A DNA stretch of 64,000 nucleotides from Margaritispora aquatica (GCA_007644065.1 VJWN01000011.1:868001-932000); one strand, 5' to 3'. Shown: positions 48,130-58,835, counted from the first letter of the stretch. Notes: a model not told the origin generated them from the letters alone. Numbers and translations are program-made.

Positions 48130-48805
48130 AGATGGTGGTAGATGCATTAAATGATTGGATTGTTCGTTGGAGGTTAGAATGGATGCTGCACAACGCATGA
48201 ATTTGGCGATGGTTCTTGGAATGCTTCTATCTTGGGTGGATTGATTATATGAGGGCATTGAGAACCCATCAGGTTTTAGTCGAAGGATCAATCTTTTGAT
48301 AAGAGACATATCACCTCAATGAAAATATTCCTACAGATTCTTTCATATCGTGCAAAAATAATATTATATTCGTTAAGGGGCAAGATTGCATGTAATGATC
48401 TAGAGGCCAAGTTACCTCGAAACCCCTCGCTTAAGTATTTCGTTTATTTCGAAAATCACTCAAATCTCAAGAGGAAACACTAATAGCATTTACAGGTGTA
48501 AAATACTGTCCGCAGACACTGGCTTCTTATCATACTCTACTTGGGGAAGTTTTTTTTTCGGAGGTTGAGGCAGCCAAGAAATTGTGGGATGGACACCTGC
48601 ACCTTCCCTGTTTGAGTTGCTATCACTAAACTGTACTTGCGTTGACAAGAACCAGCTGCACGATGCAGCAAAACAAGTCCTCGAATTCTATAAAACACAA
48701 CGCTGTCATTTTCTGGCTCATCATTAGTTGAGTTCAACTTATCAACTTGATTATTGTATACGAAACTTTGTTAATCATATCAGTCTGTTGTCAATACTGG
48801 GCAAG
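48130..48805. other. Intergenic within BTB array, promoter of member D
   Basis: About 0.68 kb without a gene. A CTATAAAAC box is at 48688-48696. Confidence 0.5.
48689..48695 (+). promoter_or_regulatory. TATA box of BTB gene D
   Basis: TATAAAA lies 117 bp upstream of ATG 48806, in a spacing typical of fungal TATA promoters with short leaders. Confidence 0.45.
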
Positions 48806-49587
48806 ATGGAACAAGCTGCTGGGAGAGGGCATGCTGCAGTCACTATAACAAGGGACAACATGGACCTGCTGATGTCAGAATTTAGATCTATTGATTTCAA
48901 GTAAGCTAGTACACATTGAACGTTTAGAACTTACAGACTGACGTGTGCAGTGCGATCAGCTCTGAAATTGTCACCCTCGGAGTCAAAGATCATGGAGATA
49001 TGATTTTTTTCACAGTGCACAGGAATCTTGCATGCCTCTCGCCATTCCTCAAGGCCAGATTTGTGGGGTATTTCCGAGAAGGAGACGTGAAATACATGGA
49101 CTTCGTTATCACAACCAAAGGTGCTGTGAGCCTTTGGCTCCGTTGGCTCTACTGTGGAACGATACTTGATGCAAACCACAACATTCCCGCTGCAGAAGAT
49201 CTGATATATCTCTGGTTATTGGCGCAGACACTCGTTATGCCGCGACTCCAGAACGCTGCGATTGTCGGAATTGAAAGGCGCAAAAATATAGACAACATCG
49301 TACAAGATGGCGCTTTGAATCTAGTGTATCGGGAGACACCAATCGGAAGTCCATTGCGAAGGCTGCTTGTGACGCATCTATGTTACAGCTTCGGACTCGA
49401 CCATCTCGTTCGAGTGATAAATTTAAATCCAGCAGGATATACTATCGACGTTTTAATGGATGTCACATATGCGGTGGATGAGCGAATAACACTCGAAAAG
49501 AGTAACAGAGTAGCTGTGTTTGACTTGTCGTCCTATCTACTCGCAGAGTCCGGGAACGAAACAGGACATATGTCGTGGATAGCCTGA
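48806..49587 (+). CDS. BTB/POZ-family protein, array member D
   Basis: The exons are 48806-48900 and 48951-49587, giving 243 aa. The 50-bp phase-2 intron has GTAAGC, an ACTGAC branch site and GCAG. After a short N-terminal exon unlike that of C and E, the full BTB core follows (residues about 33-120): SEIVTLGVKDHGDMIFFTVH, then RNLACLSPFLKARFV, REGDVKYMDFV, and the helix AVSLWLRWLYCGT. The post-BTB region has LAQTLVMPRLQNAAIVGI and IDNIVQ, and SPLRRLLVTH, shared with C and E. Members with an intact core may form homodimers or heterodimers and bind Cullin-3; no second functional domain is present, so the client or output is unknown. The C-terminus is not shared with the other members. Confidence 0.8.
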
Positions 49588-50085
49588 GCAATGAGCTGCA
49601 GGTTCAGGTTCAGGTTCAGGTTGATGGATTAAGCGTGGATGTGTTGAAGGAATGTGTTTACTGAGAGGTCTGGATAAGACTTTCTGTTAAGGTCAACGCC
49701 ACTGATTGCTTCAAATATATTTTGTTTCCAAAACATGGGTAGAAGAGGTTCAATGAAGGTATTCATATTTCTACGCTCTTCCCGATGAACATCGATTCGG
49801 TGACGTGGTTGACAACATACACCCACCTAGCCACGACACGATAAAGTAGTGCAAATCTTCTGACTCGTTCACGTGGCACTGAGCTGAAGAACTGCATTAT
49901 CAAGGCGAGGCTGCAGGAAGTTCATCTTGGAAAGCTCTCGCTTAAACATTTTCTGCCGTTTCTGAAGATCGTTTTCACAGAACTTAAGGCTACCAAGTCA
50001 CAAAAGAAGTAAGCTGAATCTTAATCAATCAAGAAACTTATTATTTATGAAGCCCTGCTAATTTATTTTGCAGCATTCGACCGAG
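49588..50085. other. Intergenic within BTB array, promoter/leader of member E
   Basis: About 0.5 kb. A (CAGGTT)4 repeat follows the stop of member D. A possible 65-bp 5'-leader intron (50009-50073, GTAAGC...CTAAT...TTGCAG) lies just before the ATG of member E. No TATA box was seen here, unlike A, C and D. Confidence 0.4.
49599..49622. repeat. (CAGGTT)4 microsatellite
   Basis: Four perfect hexanucleotide units 12 bp after the stop codon of BTB member D. Confidence 0.9.
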
Positions 50086-50838
50086 ATGGCAAGTTCGAGT
50101 GTGCCAGCTCAAGGAGCACTTTGGCCAGCAACTACGGAGGGAAAACGCGACTTAAAGAGAAAGATTCTTGACACCGAGTAAGCACGAACTTGCTGCTCTA
50201 ACAGGCTGGATCGTTGTACTGACTATCGAAGGGAATGGGGAACTGATATCGCTACTTTGAAAGTCATAGGCAAGCAAGGAACCAAGGATTTTACCGTCCA
50301 TAAAGATCTCGCCTGCAGCCACTCTGAGGTATTTCGCGCCGCATTCGATGGAAAGTTCAAGGAGGGGCTGTTTCGATCAATGGACCTCGTTGATACGACG
50401 AAAGATGCTGTCGGCGCGTTGGTCCGCTGGATGTACAAAGACACTCTTAAGGACCCCCAGGGTGATTTCCCGGCAGCAGCTATACTCGTCTCTTTGTGGA
50501 TCCTCGCCGACAAATTGCTGATTCCCGAGCTCCAAAATGCTACAATTATAGCCATCGATGAGCGACGGAAGATAGACAATACGGTCCAGACCGCACTGTT
50601 AAGGCGCATTTATGAGAACACCATGGAAGATAGTCCACTGCGAAGATTCTTCATCGACCAAACTATAAATATAAGAGCCGAAGTTCTCGAGAAGGATCTT
50701 AAGTTATCGGGTAGATACACGTTGGAGATGATGAGGGATATCGCGATTGCGTTGAAGAAGACACAGTCACAGTTCCATACAAAGAGAGACATGGCCAACT
50801 TCTTGGTGCCTGTTCCTGGAACGGAGAAGAAGACTTGA
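50086..50838 (+). CDS. BTB/POZ-family protein, array member E
   Basis: The exons are 50086-50177 and 50232-50838, giving 232 aa. The intron (50178-50231, 54 bp, phase 2) has a TACTGAC branch site 8-10 nt before its AAG acceptor; an alternative acceptor at 50204 is also in frame and would add nine residues, but no branch site precedes it. The basic exon 1 (EGKRDLKRKILD) matches member C. The core is the most canonical of the array: IATLKVIGKQGTKDFTVHKD, LACSHSEVFRAAFDGKFKEG and AVGALVRWMYKDTL, the typical fungal BTB pattern in which a VHKDLxCxHSxVFRAAF helix leads the dimer interface. LADKLLIPELQNATI and SPLRRFFIDQ follow. The likely role is protein-protein adaptor; the partner is unknown. Confidence 0.85.
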
Positions 50839-51150
50839 GTTTCGAGAGAAGCATCTTGCGTTTGTATGAATCCTACTAAGGTGCAACGATAGAAAGTAGT
50901 GGGCCGGATGACTGGAACAGACTCTATGTAGTCGTGCTTGATGCGTAAGGTCTCGATTAGCCTCCAATGGCGACGCGGTCAAGCATATCTGTTAGGAATT
51001 GCAGTGCATGAAGAAGCATGTCTAACATTACCACAAACCTGTCGTAGCAGGAGACCACGTGAAACATCGGCCACACCACATCTTGACAAGGAGGTGAATT
51101 CTGTTGTCTGCCTCATCTCCCATTATATCTTCATGTCCCATCTCTTAACC
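50839..51150. other. Convergent 3' region between BTB member E and AIM3
   Basis: About 0.3 kb between two stop codons on opposite strands; expected to hold both 3' UTRs. Nothing else is seen. Confidence 0.5.
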
Positions 51151-53897
51151 TTACCACGTAGGATCCAATTCCCCAGCCCACTCACTCGCTACCGGCCTGA
51201 AAATCCGCACCTCACCCTCCACCAGGGTCCCCATATCATAAGTACCCCTCTTAACAATCTTCACCCCACCACTATTCTGCTCCAATACCCCCAGACTCCC
51301 ATCACTTTTCACCTCAGTGATAACAGACGTATGATCCGGCATCCCAGCCCACATCTCCGTGTATCCACTCTTGAAATGTGCAGAGAGAAATTGGATAATA
51401 TCACCTCTCGCCACACCAGCCGCGAGAATGCCACCTGGTGGCGACGGAGAGGAGGAGATGGAGGGGATAAAGGAATAGACAAGCGAGCCGTGGACATAAG
51501 ACTGTGAGGACATGCACGGCATCTGTCCACGCGCAGAATGCACCGCAGCCACAGCTTTCAGCCCATCATTCGCAAGGGTCCAGCACTCTCCATTTCCCAC
51601 TTTCGTTCCCATCTGCGCCTCACACCAACTTGCTAAGTCTTCATTATATCGCTCCTTAAACTCCTCCAACTCATTCTTGCTCAGCACCCTCGGCGGCGGG
51701 AAGTGCTTTTGCTCCGCCTTCACCGTGACAGCAGGATTGCTCGCATCCCAAGAGAGCTTCACCTTGGTACTGGCGAGCGTCTCATTATATCGAATATGTA
51801 AGACGTATGTGTGTGTTTTCCTAGGACCAGAGGATGACCAGCCTGAGGTGGAAGCGTGGCTTGTTTTGCCGAGGCGCGAGAGGACTGCAGGTGGGAGTTG
51901 GATGGGTGACTTAGCGAACCAGAGGGTTGATAGGGCGAGGTCGATATCTTTTGGCAGTGCTGGCCGAGAGTTAACGCTCGGAGTTGTTGGTGGAGGCCGT
52001 TGGTTAGGTATAGGAGGGGAATTCACGGACTAAGAAGTTAGCTTTTGTGTTTTGAACCTTGAGTGAAGAAGAGTATGCATATGAATTTCAAGAGCAGAAG
52101 GATTGAAAACGAAAATATAGCATGGAACGCAATTTGAGATGAGATTATTGTGCATTTGAGACACTTGATAATAGTAGTTCTTACGTTGGCTTCCAAGCAA
52201 TTAAGTTTGTTCTTCCTAGCGTTGACATAAATTTACATTTGAGATAAGATGAGATTGTATTATGAACCTTCTTCTGATTGAAAGACATAGAAATAAAATG
52301 GTATATGATGGTTGAAATCTTCTGCAAAACTCATGGTATCCATGGCAAATCGGAGACAAGGCTCATCGCAAAATGCTACATATGGATGTGCAGGTTAGCT
52401 TTCCTGGGGAAGCTTCTTTACGAATTTATACCAGCCGAGCTCGGAATGTCTCTGACCATATTGCTGCCAGGCTTATGATACTCGGGTGTTTTCAATTGAA
52501 GCATCTCCCAATGTTCCTTTCAAAGCCATATGCCCACGAATTTTGCTCAAGTAAAAATAACATATCGTGAAAACTTTATTGGATATGTTATAGTGGTTGG
52601 ATTAAATTGCAGTACAGTACAGATGGACTAAACACAAGCTTTACTGATAGTTGCCACTTACTTGAGGTTTAGGTTTACTCGACAATGGTATAGGAGGTGG
52701 TAATGATGCCTGTGATAGTCCCGCTCGCTTCATGGGCGGTGGAGGAGGAGGTTTCTTTTTCCCTATAAGTCCAACTGCGGGAAGGGGAGCAGTATTGTTC
52801 GTCATCTCGGATTGCGGACTAGTCACCTCGGGAGAATGAGCAGCAGCAGCTCCTCCATATGATCCAACTTTATCCGCAATTCCATACTTGGTGTTCAGCT
52901 TATTCGCAGATTGCCACCCTGACTTCACCTGCTCACCATGCCTCTCTCGGAAATTATTTGCAGTGCTTGCTGCAACTTTGGCATCGCCCAGAGACACCGA
53001 AGATGGGTCATCCCTGAATGCAGATGCTGTCCTTAAGGCCGCTTGCTTTTGTGCGAAAGTTGTGCCCTCACTCGGAGCATCAGGCTTTGGCGATGAGGAA
53101 GCTGAAAACCGGGAGAACCGGGATTGTAGTTCGCCCAGCTGTGCTGAATTGGCAGATGAAGCTGGCACTGCTGGAGCTGGACTTCTGGCTGGCGATATGC
53201 CAGGAGGAGGTAGAGGCGCTTTCGACTTTGCCCCACCAATTCCAAATCCTGGCACTGATACACCCGCCGCACCCAGTCTACTCAGAGCCCCTTGGTTCAA
53301 AACTCCCTTATGCGCATCTGGTTCTGTGACAGCAGATCCATATGTTGGTGGATGAGAGGGAGTATGTGGCGCCGGGCTCGAATTCTGTCTTGGCGGTAAC
53401 CTCGGTGGGAGACCGGGTGGTTTGGGTTTATCTGCCTCGGTAGGCCTTCGATCCTTATGTCCTGGCGGTGGAGGTAGATTTGCTGTAGAGAGTCCTGTCC
53501 TATCTGCACGATATGGTATAGGCGGTCCCTTTGGCTTCGCAGCTTCTGCTGCAGCCCTCTCTTCCTCCTCTTCCTCCGCGCGCTGCTTCGCCTCAATCTC
53601 CGCTCGCGATATTGGTGCCCCCAAACCACTTCTGTCGGGTGTAATTTGGTTAGGCAAAGCGATGCCGCCGTGATAGTTGACATTCTTGGGAGGTGGTCCG
53701 AATGCAGCCGGGTCCTTTAGCTGATGCAGAGGTCGAGAGACGTGCTCGTTGGCTTGATCAGTGGCAGACTTCTTCTTGCCCATCCATCCCGCGACCTGAT
53801 CCACTCCCTTGAAGTCTCCACGCCATGACTCTTTGGATTTCCCATCCTTCCCCTTTGGATGCCAACCTCCCTTCAGCGTCTCCTTGAAGCCGGACAT
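51151..53897 (-). CDS. AIM3: AIM3/BBC1-family actin-patch protein
   Basis: The exons are 53897-52662 and 52029-51151 (minus strand), giving 704 aa. The N-terminal half (MSGFKETLKGGWHPKGKDG..., GDFKGVDQVAGWMGKKK) is the conserved start of filamentous-fungal AIM3 proteins. A Pro-rich region with SH3-ligand motifs (PPPPPPMKRAG, PPGLPPRLPPR) and an Ala/Glu coil follow. The second exon is the C-terminal cysteine-proteinase-fold-like domain shared by yeast BBC1 and AIM3, with NGECWTLANDGLKA, GDIIQFLSAHF and DHTSVITEV in the positions of Cys, Asp/His of a NlpC-like fold. Yeast relatives act at cortical actin patches in endocytosis. The two parts are joined across a clear GTAAGT donor (52661) and a TTAG acceptor (52030), phase 0, giving an unusually long intron of 632 bp. 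The start ATG encodes the conserved MSGF. Confidence 0.85.
52030..52661 (-). other. Unusually long intron of the AIM3 gene
   Basis: This 632-bp intron is about ten times the size of the other introns here. It is AT-rich. No open frame in it on the minus strand looks like an exon, and no transposon ends or target-site duplication are visible. An internal small exon cannot be excluded. Confidence 0.55.
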
Positions 53898-54536
53898 TCT
53901 TGCTGTCGAAGAGTGCTGGTAAGTGCTGATGCTGACGTCGGTGGTGGGGTGGACTTAAGGTTGGTTGGATTTAGCCGAAATGGGGGTATTAATATTAGTC
54001 GTATGTTAGAAAGAGTCATTGCTAGCTAAGGATATTATAACAAGCAATCTTGGTTGAAAATCCGAATAGCTATATCAAGCAAAAACTGTTCACACGGCTT
54101 TCTTAGAATATACGGTGTTTGAAGGACTTTCTTGAAGTCTCGACTTAAGGAGAAACGTTTAAATGATCAAGTAGTCTTGAAAATCAATACTGCTAATAAA
54201 TAGATTTCTACTGAACATGGATATCCTACAGAGTATTAGTTACTGCTTTCATATACTCGTATTAGGAAATCAGCAAAAAAATATGTAAAGGATGAAGTGA
54301 TACAGAAAAGATTGCTAGACAAACACACAGCAGCAAGGAGAATGTAGACATCAATGTCAAGTAAATAAAAACTGATAAAACCGCATGTATATGATACTAG
54401 CTAGGACTAATCATATCTATCAATGCTATGAAAAGCCTGGAGGAGTTTAGGTGAAAGGAGAATTTTCGGCTAATAAAATGTCACAAGAATACTGATTGCC
54501 AAAAATGGTAAAAATGCCAAAAAACTTAGAGCTTGA
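53898..54536. other. Intergenic, upstream of AIM3
   Basis: About 0.64 kb, AT-rich beyond the first 100 bp; nothing gene-like is seen. Confidence 0.5.
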
Positions 54537-54633
54537 CGACCCACCGAAGATTCGAACTCCGAATCTTTGCAGTTATACTCTTGATGTATATCAAGGCCGA
54601 AATGCAACGCCTTAACCATTAGGCCAGTAGGCC
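54537..54633 (-). tRNA. tRNA-Arg(UCG) with 24-nt intron
   Basis: A complete cloverleaf can be folded on the minus strand: acceptor stem GGCCTAC/GTGGGTC (two G-U pairs), D-stem GCCT/AGGC, anticodon stem TTGCA/TGCAA, T-stem CGGAG/CTTCG with loop TTCGAAT, and discriminator G; CCA is not encoded, as usual in eukaryotes. The anticodon loop is interrupted by about 24 nt placed one base after the anticodon TCG, the canonical position removed by tRNA splicing endonuclease. The mature length is 73 nt. It reads CGA codons (Arg). Confidence 0.92.
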
Positions 54634-55464
54634 ACTCACGCTCAGCCAACGAGGTTGAGGACAATACGCTATGCTTGGATATATACCCTAGTCTTTTGGT
54701 TGAGCCGTTCAGAATCAGTCTGGTTGACGAGATTCAACCGATGATTACTGCTAGCTATTGTGATTGGTGAGACTGGAATGGAGAACAGTTGGGTGGACAA
54801 AAAGACAAATAGTGGGGTCGAGCATGTAAATGTTTGAACGTAATGGGTTGTGATTTGATGTGTCCTGGACTGTTTGCTTTGTAGATTTTTCATTTTGGTA
54901 TTGCGAGTTGGTGGCAAATACTGTTCCTCCTGATATGAGGCTATAGTGACTAAATGAAAAGCACTACTGGTAAATAAAAGACCTGGGGGTTTCAGACCGC
55001 TCTTGAGCCTTTCACTTGAGTTGTGCTGTGGTTAGGTTCGGAGTTAAGATAAGGTACAGTAAATGCAAGGTACACAAGTATGTTCTAAACTTCGTTTAGT
55101 TGTCCAGCAGATTTATCAAGAAGTAAGTTGCAATAATATCTTATTTGAGTAAGGATTCCTTTCACATTTGCTCAATTCACTATTATTATCCTTGGACAAA
55201 TCAAAAACCGTCTAATTGCCTATGCTCGATTACCTTACCAACCTTACCTTATGATCTTCACCCCTCCAGAACAAGCGAGACCGGAGTCGCGTGTGATTTT
55301 CTAGCAATGAGCTTGATGTTTTACAACCAAAGTAAATAGTTCAAACCACCCTCACCGCCCCACGGCAGCATCAGCAAACGAGATACTCGAGCGCACTCCC
55401 AGAGGAAGGGATTCGGGCCTCTTTACATTGTTTCTGTGTTCTCAATCCCTCAATTGAATCCACA
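54634..55464. other. Intergenic: tRNA to sideroflexin gene
   Basis: About 0.83 kb. No gene is supported. The last 150 bp contain the CA/CT-rich leader of the sideroflexin gene. Confidence 0.5.
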
Positions 55465-56671
55465 ATGTCTGCTTCCATCCCAGGCAATCGGGAGCTCCCA
55501 GCTTCACAATATGACCTTAGCACATACTGGGGACGTGTTCAGCATACTGCAACCATTTCTGATCCTAGGTGAGGAGGGTTCATCTTGTCTATGAGCAAAG
55601 GTGCAGCTTCTACAAGTCTGCGCAATTGCATAGGGTTGGTACTAAAAGTTGATAGAACATTGCTTGTAAACAAAGCAGGACTAGAGAATGCAAAGAACCT
55701 ACTGGCAGCATACAAACAAGGAAAGGTGGCAGAGATGAACGATGAGCTCTGGAAGGCAAAGCAGATTGTCGATTCGACTCTGCACCCGGGTATGGATTGC
55801 TGGCGACGAGGAACTAGCAGGCGCTGATCGTTTGCAGATACTGGTGAACCAGTTCTCCTCCCATTCCGAATGTCCTGCTTTGTGCTGTCAAACTTGGTTG
55901 TTACAGCTGGAATGTTAACACCAGGGCTTGGGGTAAGTTACTTGCTGTGTTCACTTTACCTGCCAAACTGACACTCTACAGATGACTGGCACTCTTCTCT
56001 GGCAAATCACCAACCAATCTCTCAATGTTGCGATCAACAATGCCAATGCGAACAAATCTACCCCTCTATCCGTTTCGAAAATCACACAATCATACTTGCT
56101 AGCAGTCGGCGCATCTTGCTCTGTGGCCCTTGGGCTTAATGCTATTGTCCCAAGGTTAAAGCGAGTGAGCCCAGGTACAAGGACAATCTTGACCAGACTT
56201 GTACCCTTCGCAGCTGTTGCGAGTGCTGGTGCATTGAACGTGTTCTTAATGCGCGGAGAGGAGATCAGAGTAGGCATTGATGTCTATCCAGTCCTGTCGG
56301 AGGCAGACAAAGCCAAGCTTGCTGAGGAGGGCAAGTCAGAATCTTCTGTGGCATCGTTGGGCAAGAGCAAGAAAGCCGCCACCCTGGCTGTGGGCGAGAC
56401 TGCCATTAGCAGAGTTCTGAACAGCTCTCCAATCATGGTCATCCCGGCTCTACTTTTGGTTCGATTCCAGAAGCAGAACTGGCTCATGAAGAACCCTCGC
56501 CTGACTACGCCTGTCAATCTAGGCCTGATCTTCGGCACGAGTCTGTTTGCTTTGCCATTGGCTCTTGCGGCTTTCCCCCAGAGACAAGCCGTGGATGCTT
56601 CAAGCTTGGAAGAGGAGTTCTGGGGTAAAGGTGGTGAGGGTGGTAAGGTTGTGTTCAACAGAGGCATCTAA
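55465..56671 (+). CDS. FSF1: Sideroflexin, mitochondrial inner-membrane amino-acid carrier
   Basis: The exons are 55465-55568, 55656-55789, 55838-55932 and 55982-56671, giving 340 aa, the usual family length. Introns are 87, 48, 49 bp with standard signals; each junction restores family sequence (ISDPR/TLLVN; STLHP/DTGEPV; TPGLG/MTGTLLW). Sideroflexins (SFXN1/FSF1) are inner-membrane carriers; the human member transports serine into mitochondria for one-carbon metabolism. Visible hallmarks are the N-terminal SQYDLSTYWGR, the HPDTGEPVLLPFRMS motif (about 78-92) and several hydrophobic spans (SNLVVTAGMLTPGLG, SYLLAVGASCSVALGLNAI, LGLIFGTSLFALPLALAAF). No presequence is needed, as in other carriers of this family. 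The start is the ATG in CACAATGTC context. The neighbours are unrelated. Confidence 0.95.
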
Positions 56672-58097
56672 TTGCCGCGAGCAAACATGCCTTTTCACTC
56701 TTAACGGGAATGCCCGAATAAAAGGCTTCGGTGGTAATAGTATGGATATACGGTGGGTTTATACAACATTTCAAAAGCGTGGCGTTTCAATGGGACATAC
56801 ATAGCTCTACTGATGGCACGTCCATAGAATAGATCCATGACCAGATAAATGTACACCACTACCCGATTTCGCAAGATTTCCAGCGTATCGGCTTATCGTG
56901 AATTAATGTGGCAATTGTGGTACAAGTCGAAGGTCCATGGTCGTACATGACAACATCGTACTCCCAAAGATAACGAATGGCACGCAACGCAAACACTAGA
57001 GTTGTACCTCGTGGGCAGGGAGCACGGTAGGATCTGGTCTTCGCTATGTCTTGAAGTCCATGGTACCAGACTACATCGCCTATCAAAAGCTTCGGATCCC
57101 ATCTATGCGGCGATTTATTAAACTAAATCTGAGCTACCCCGAGAAACAAAATCATGGAGAGCTTCATTTCTTATATATGGGAGAAATTTGCAAATATTGT
57201 GTCTCCCCCAAACGAAGCAAACATACAGCGCACAGCAGAAGCAGTCAGTGACTGGCTTTAGAGCGCAATGGATGTTCAGTACCTGGCTACACATTTTCCA
57301 AGTCCGGAAAAGACAACCGTGCTTGTCAATCCTTGTAACGGTGCCCAGTTGCACATCTTGCGCGTTTCACATTTTCTTTGGTCGTAGTCTACTTAGATTT
57401 GGTTCTTTCTTACCAGCGCTGTGGTTTTGGAACAGATGCACAGGCTTGTGATGCTCGTGGTTAACCGTGTGCCACAAGTAATGTGACATGAAAGGGAGAG
57501 GTTGGTGGATGAGTGATTATTAGTTCCGTGATACTGTTTTCATACATTGTGCTCTCTCTCTCTCTCCTTGTACGTCTGCTATAGAATACTTATCATCATT
57601 CATTAGTAGCTCTTCATCCCTTAACACCCCAAACTTGCGTTGACGCAATTTTGTTGTTCTCTGAATTATCACGCCTTGTGGTATAAGTGCGACTGACATG
57701 TTTGAATTCTTCGGGAAGCATGCGGTGGGTTTTGGATTTTGTCTAGGTCAATAGAATATGTTAGTCAGGGAATGGTTACCAGTCCCATCTGCGACTGTGT
57801 CGCCAAAAGAGGGCGAATCGATAGGCTCTGTCGATCCTTTGCTTGTAATGTACGTCGTACAAGTGTCTATGATATGTTGACAAATTTGCTTCAATTGTCA
57901 TGTGGTGCTACTCAGTAACTACGAGATCTCGATGGAGTTTCACACACACCAAAGACTTGACGATATTCAATCTCAACTGCCGTTTTCCAATGTGCATATA
58001 TAGACCATTCTACGCCATCTCGCCATCAGCAAATCACCTGCACTCTAAAAATCACCACAACAAATCCTGCCCACACTTCGAACCTCACCAGCCAAAA
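56672..58097. other. Intergenic: sideroflexin to secreted-protein gene
   Basis: About 1.4 kb with no supported gene. A (CT)n tract lies at 57552-57567. The last 80 bp are the A/C-rich leader of the secreted protein. Confidence 0.5.
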
Positions 58098-58835
58098 ATG
58101 CATTTCACCCGCATTTTCGCCCTCCTCGCTACCGCCTTCATTACAGGCGTTATCTCCGACTGCGACGACTGGAACAGAGGACACTCCTACTGCCGCTGGT
58201 ACGGCGACGCTCCGTTCTGCGGGACCTCGTCGTTCTCTGAGGGGCAGTGGGATGGTGATAAGAGGCTGTGAGTACCTCCCCCCCTCCCTCCCTCCCTACC
58301 TACCTACCTAGCTACCATAGCCATACCCATATTTCACATCAACGGCTGCTCGCTCCCTTTGAATCCCAGTAAGGTGATAAAGAGAGCGGTGTTTTTAGTT
58401 GGGAGGTGAGTGTTGAACGTTTTTTGCTGATTTTTCTCTCTTTTCGCGACATTCAGTATCGCGACGACGCAGCAGTATTCCGTCCAGGAATTGCTTAATG
58501 ATCATACTATTGGCGTCCATTGCGCCAGGGACTATGGGGCTGGTTGTGCGACTGGGTATAAGAGGCTTTGGTGCAGTGAGTTGTATTCCTTTCGCTTAGT
58601 CTGCTGTTGACTTGACTGCGTGGGCGTGTGGGTTAGGGGAGGTTCGCTGGCTGAGTTGACTGACTGGTTGAACACAGAGTCTACTCCCTACCTTCTCGCA
58701 CAGGAGGAATCGGGGTCGCAGGGCTTCGTCGCTGAGTATATCTCTGCTGCTGTCGCGGGTGATGGTGCTCGTATTGGAGGGGCAAAGCATTCTCATCAGA
58801 AGGGCGAGATCAGGGTTGAGATTGAGCTTGTTTGA
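58098..58835 (+). CDS. Six-cysteine small secreted protein, effector-like
   Basis: The exons are 58098-58267, 58457-58575 and 58678-58835, giving 148 aa. Residues 1-20 (MHFTRIFALLATAFITGVIS) form a clear signal peptide. The mature protein has six Cys (C22, C32, C41, C79, C87, C96), enough for three disulfides, all before residue 97. The Cys pattern includes YCRWYGDAPFCG and GVHCARDYGAGCATGYKRLWC-type ends, with Trp/Tyr/Gly around each Cys; the C-terminal third is Cys-free and mildly acidic. I recognise no named family; the YGDAPFC...GC.TGYK..C pattern should be searched. The first intron (189 bp) is long and contains a possible 36-nt in-frame exon. Upstream ATGs in frame lie in the leader. 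The start at 58098 is preceded by AAAA and is followed directly by the signal peptide. Confidence 0.8.
58275..58310. repeat. (CCTC)n/(CCTA)n microsatellite in an intron
   Basis: CCTCC and CTAC units inside the first intron of the six-Cys secreted protein gene, which makes that intron longer than normal. Confidence 0.85.

Noticed and set aside
50205..50231. Alternative acceptor at 50204 for BTB member E
   Set aside because: It is in frame, but no branch site lies a suitable distance before it; the TACTGAC branch favours 50231.
50938..51507. 189-codon plus-strand frame over the AIM3 3' end
   Set aside because: Antisense to a well-supported AIM3 domain; the product is His/Arg/Pro-rich with no family.
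54470..54664. 64-codon minus-strand frame
   Set aside because: It runs through the tRNA-Arg gene.
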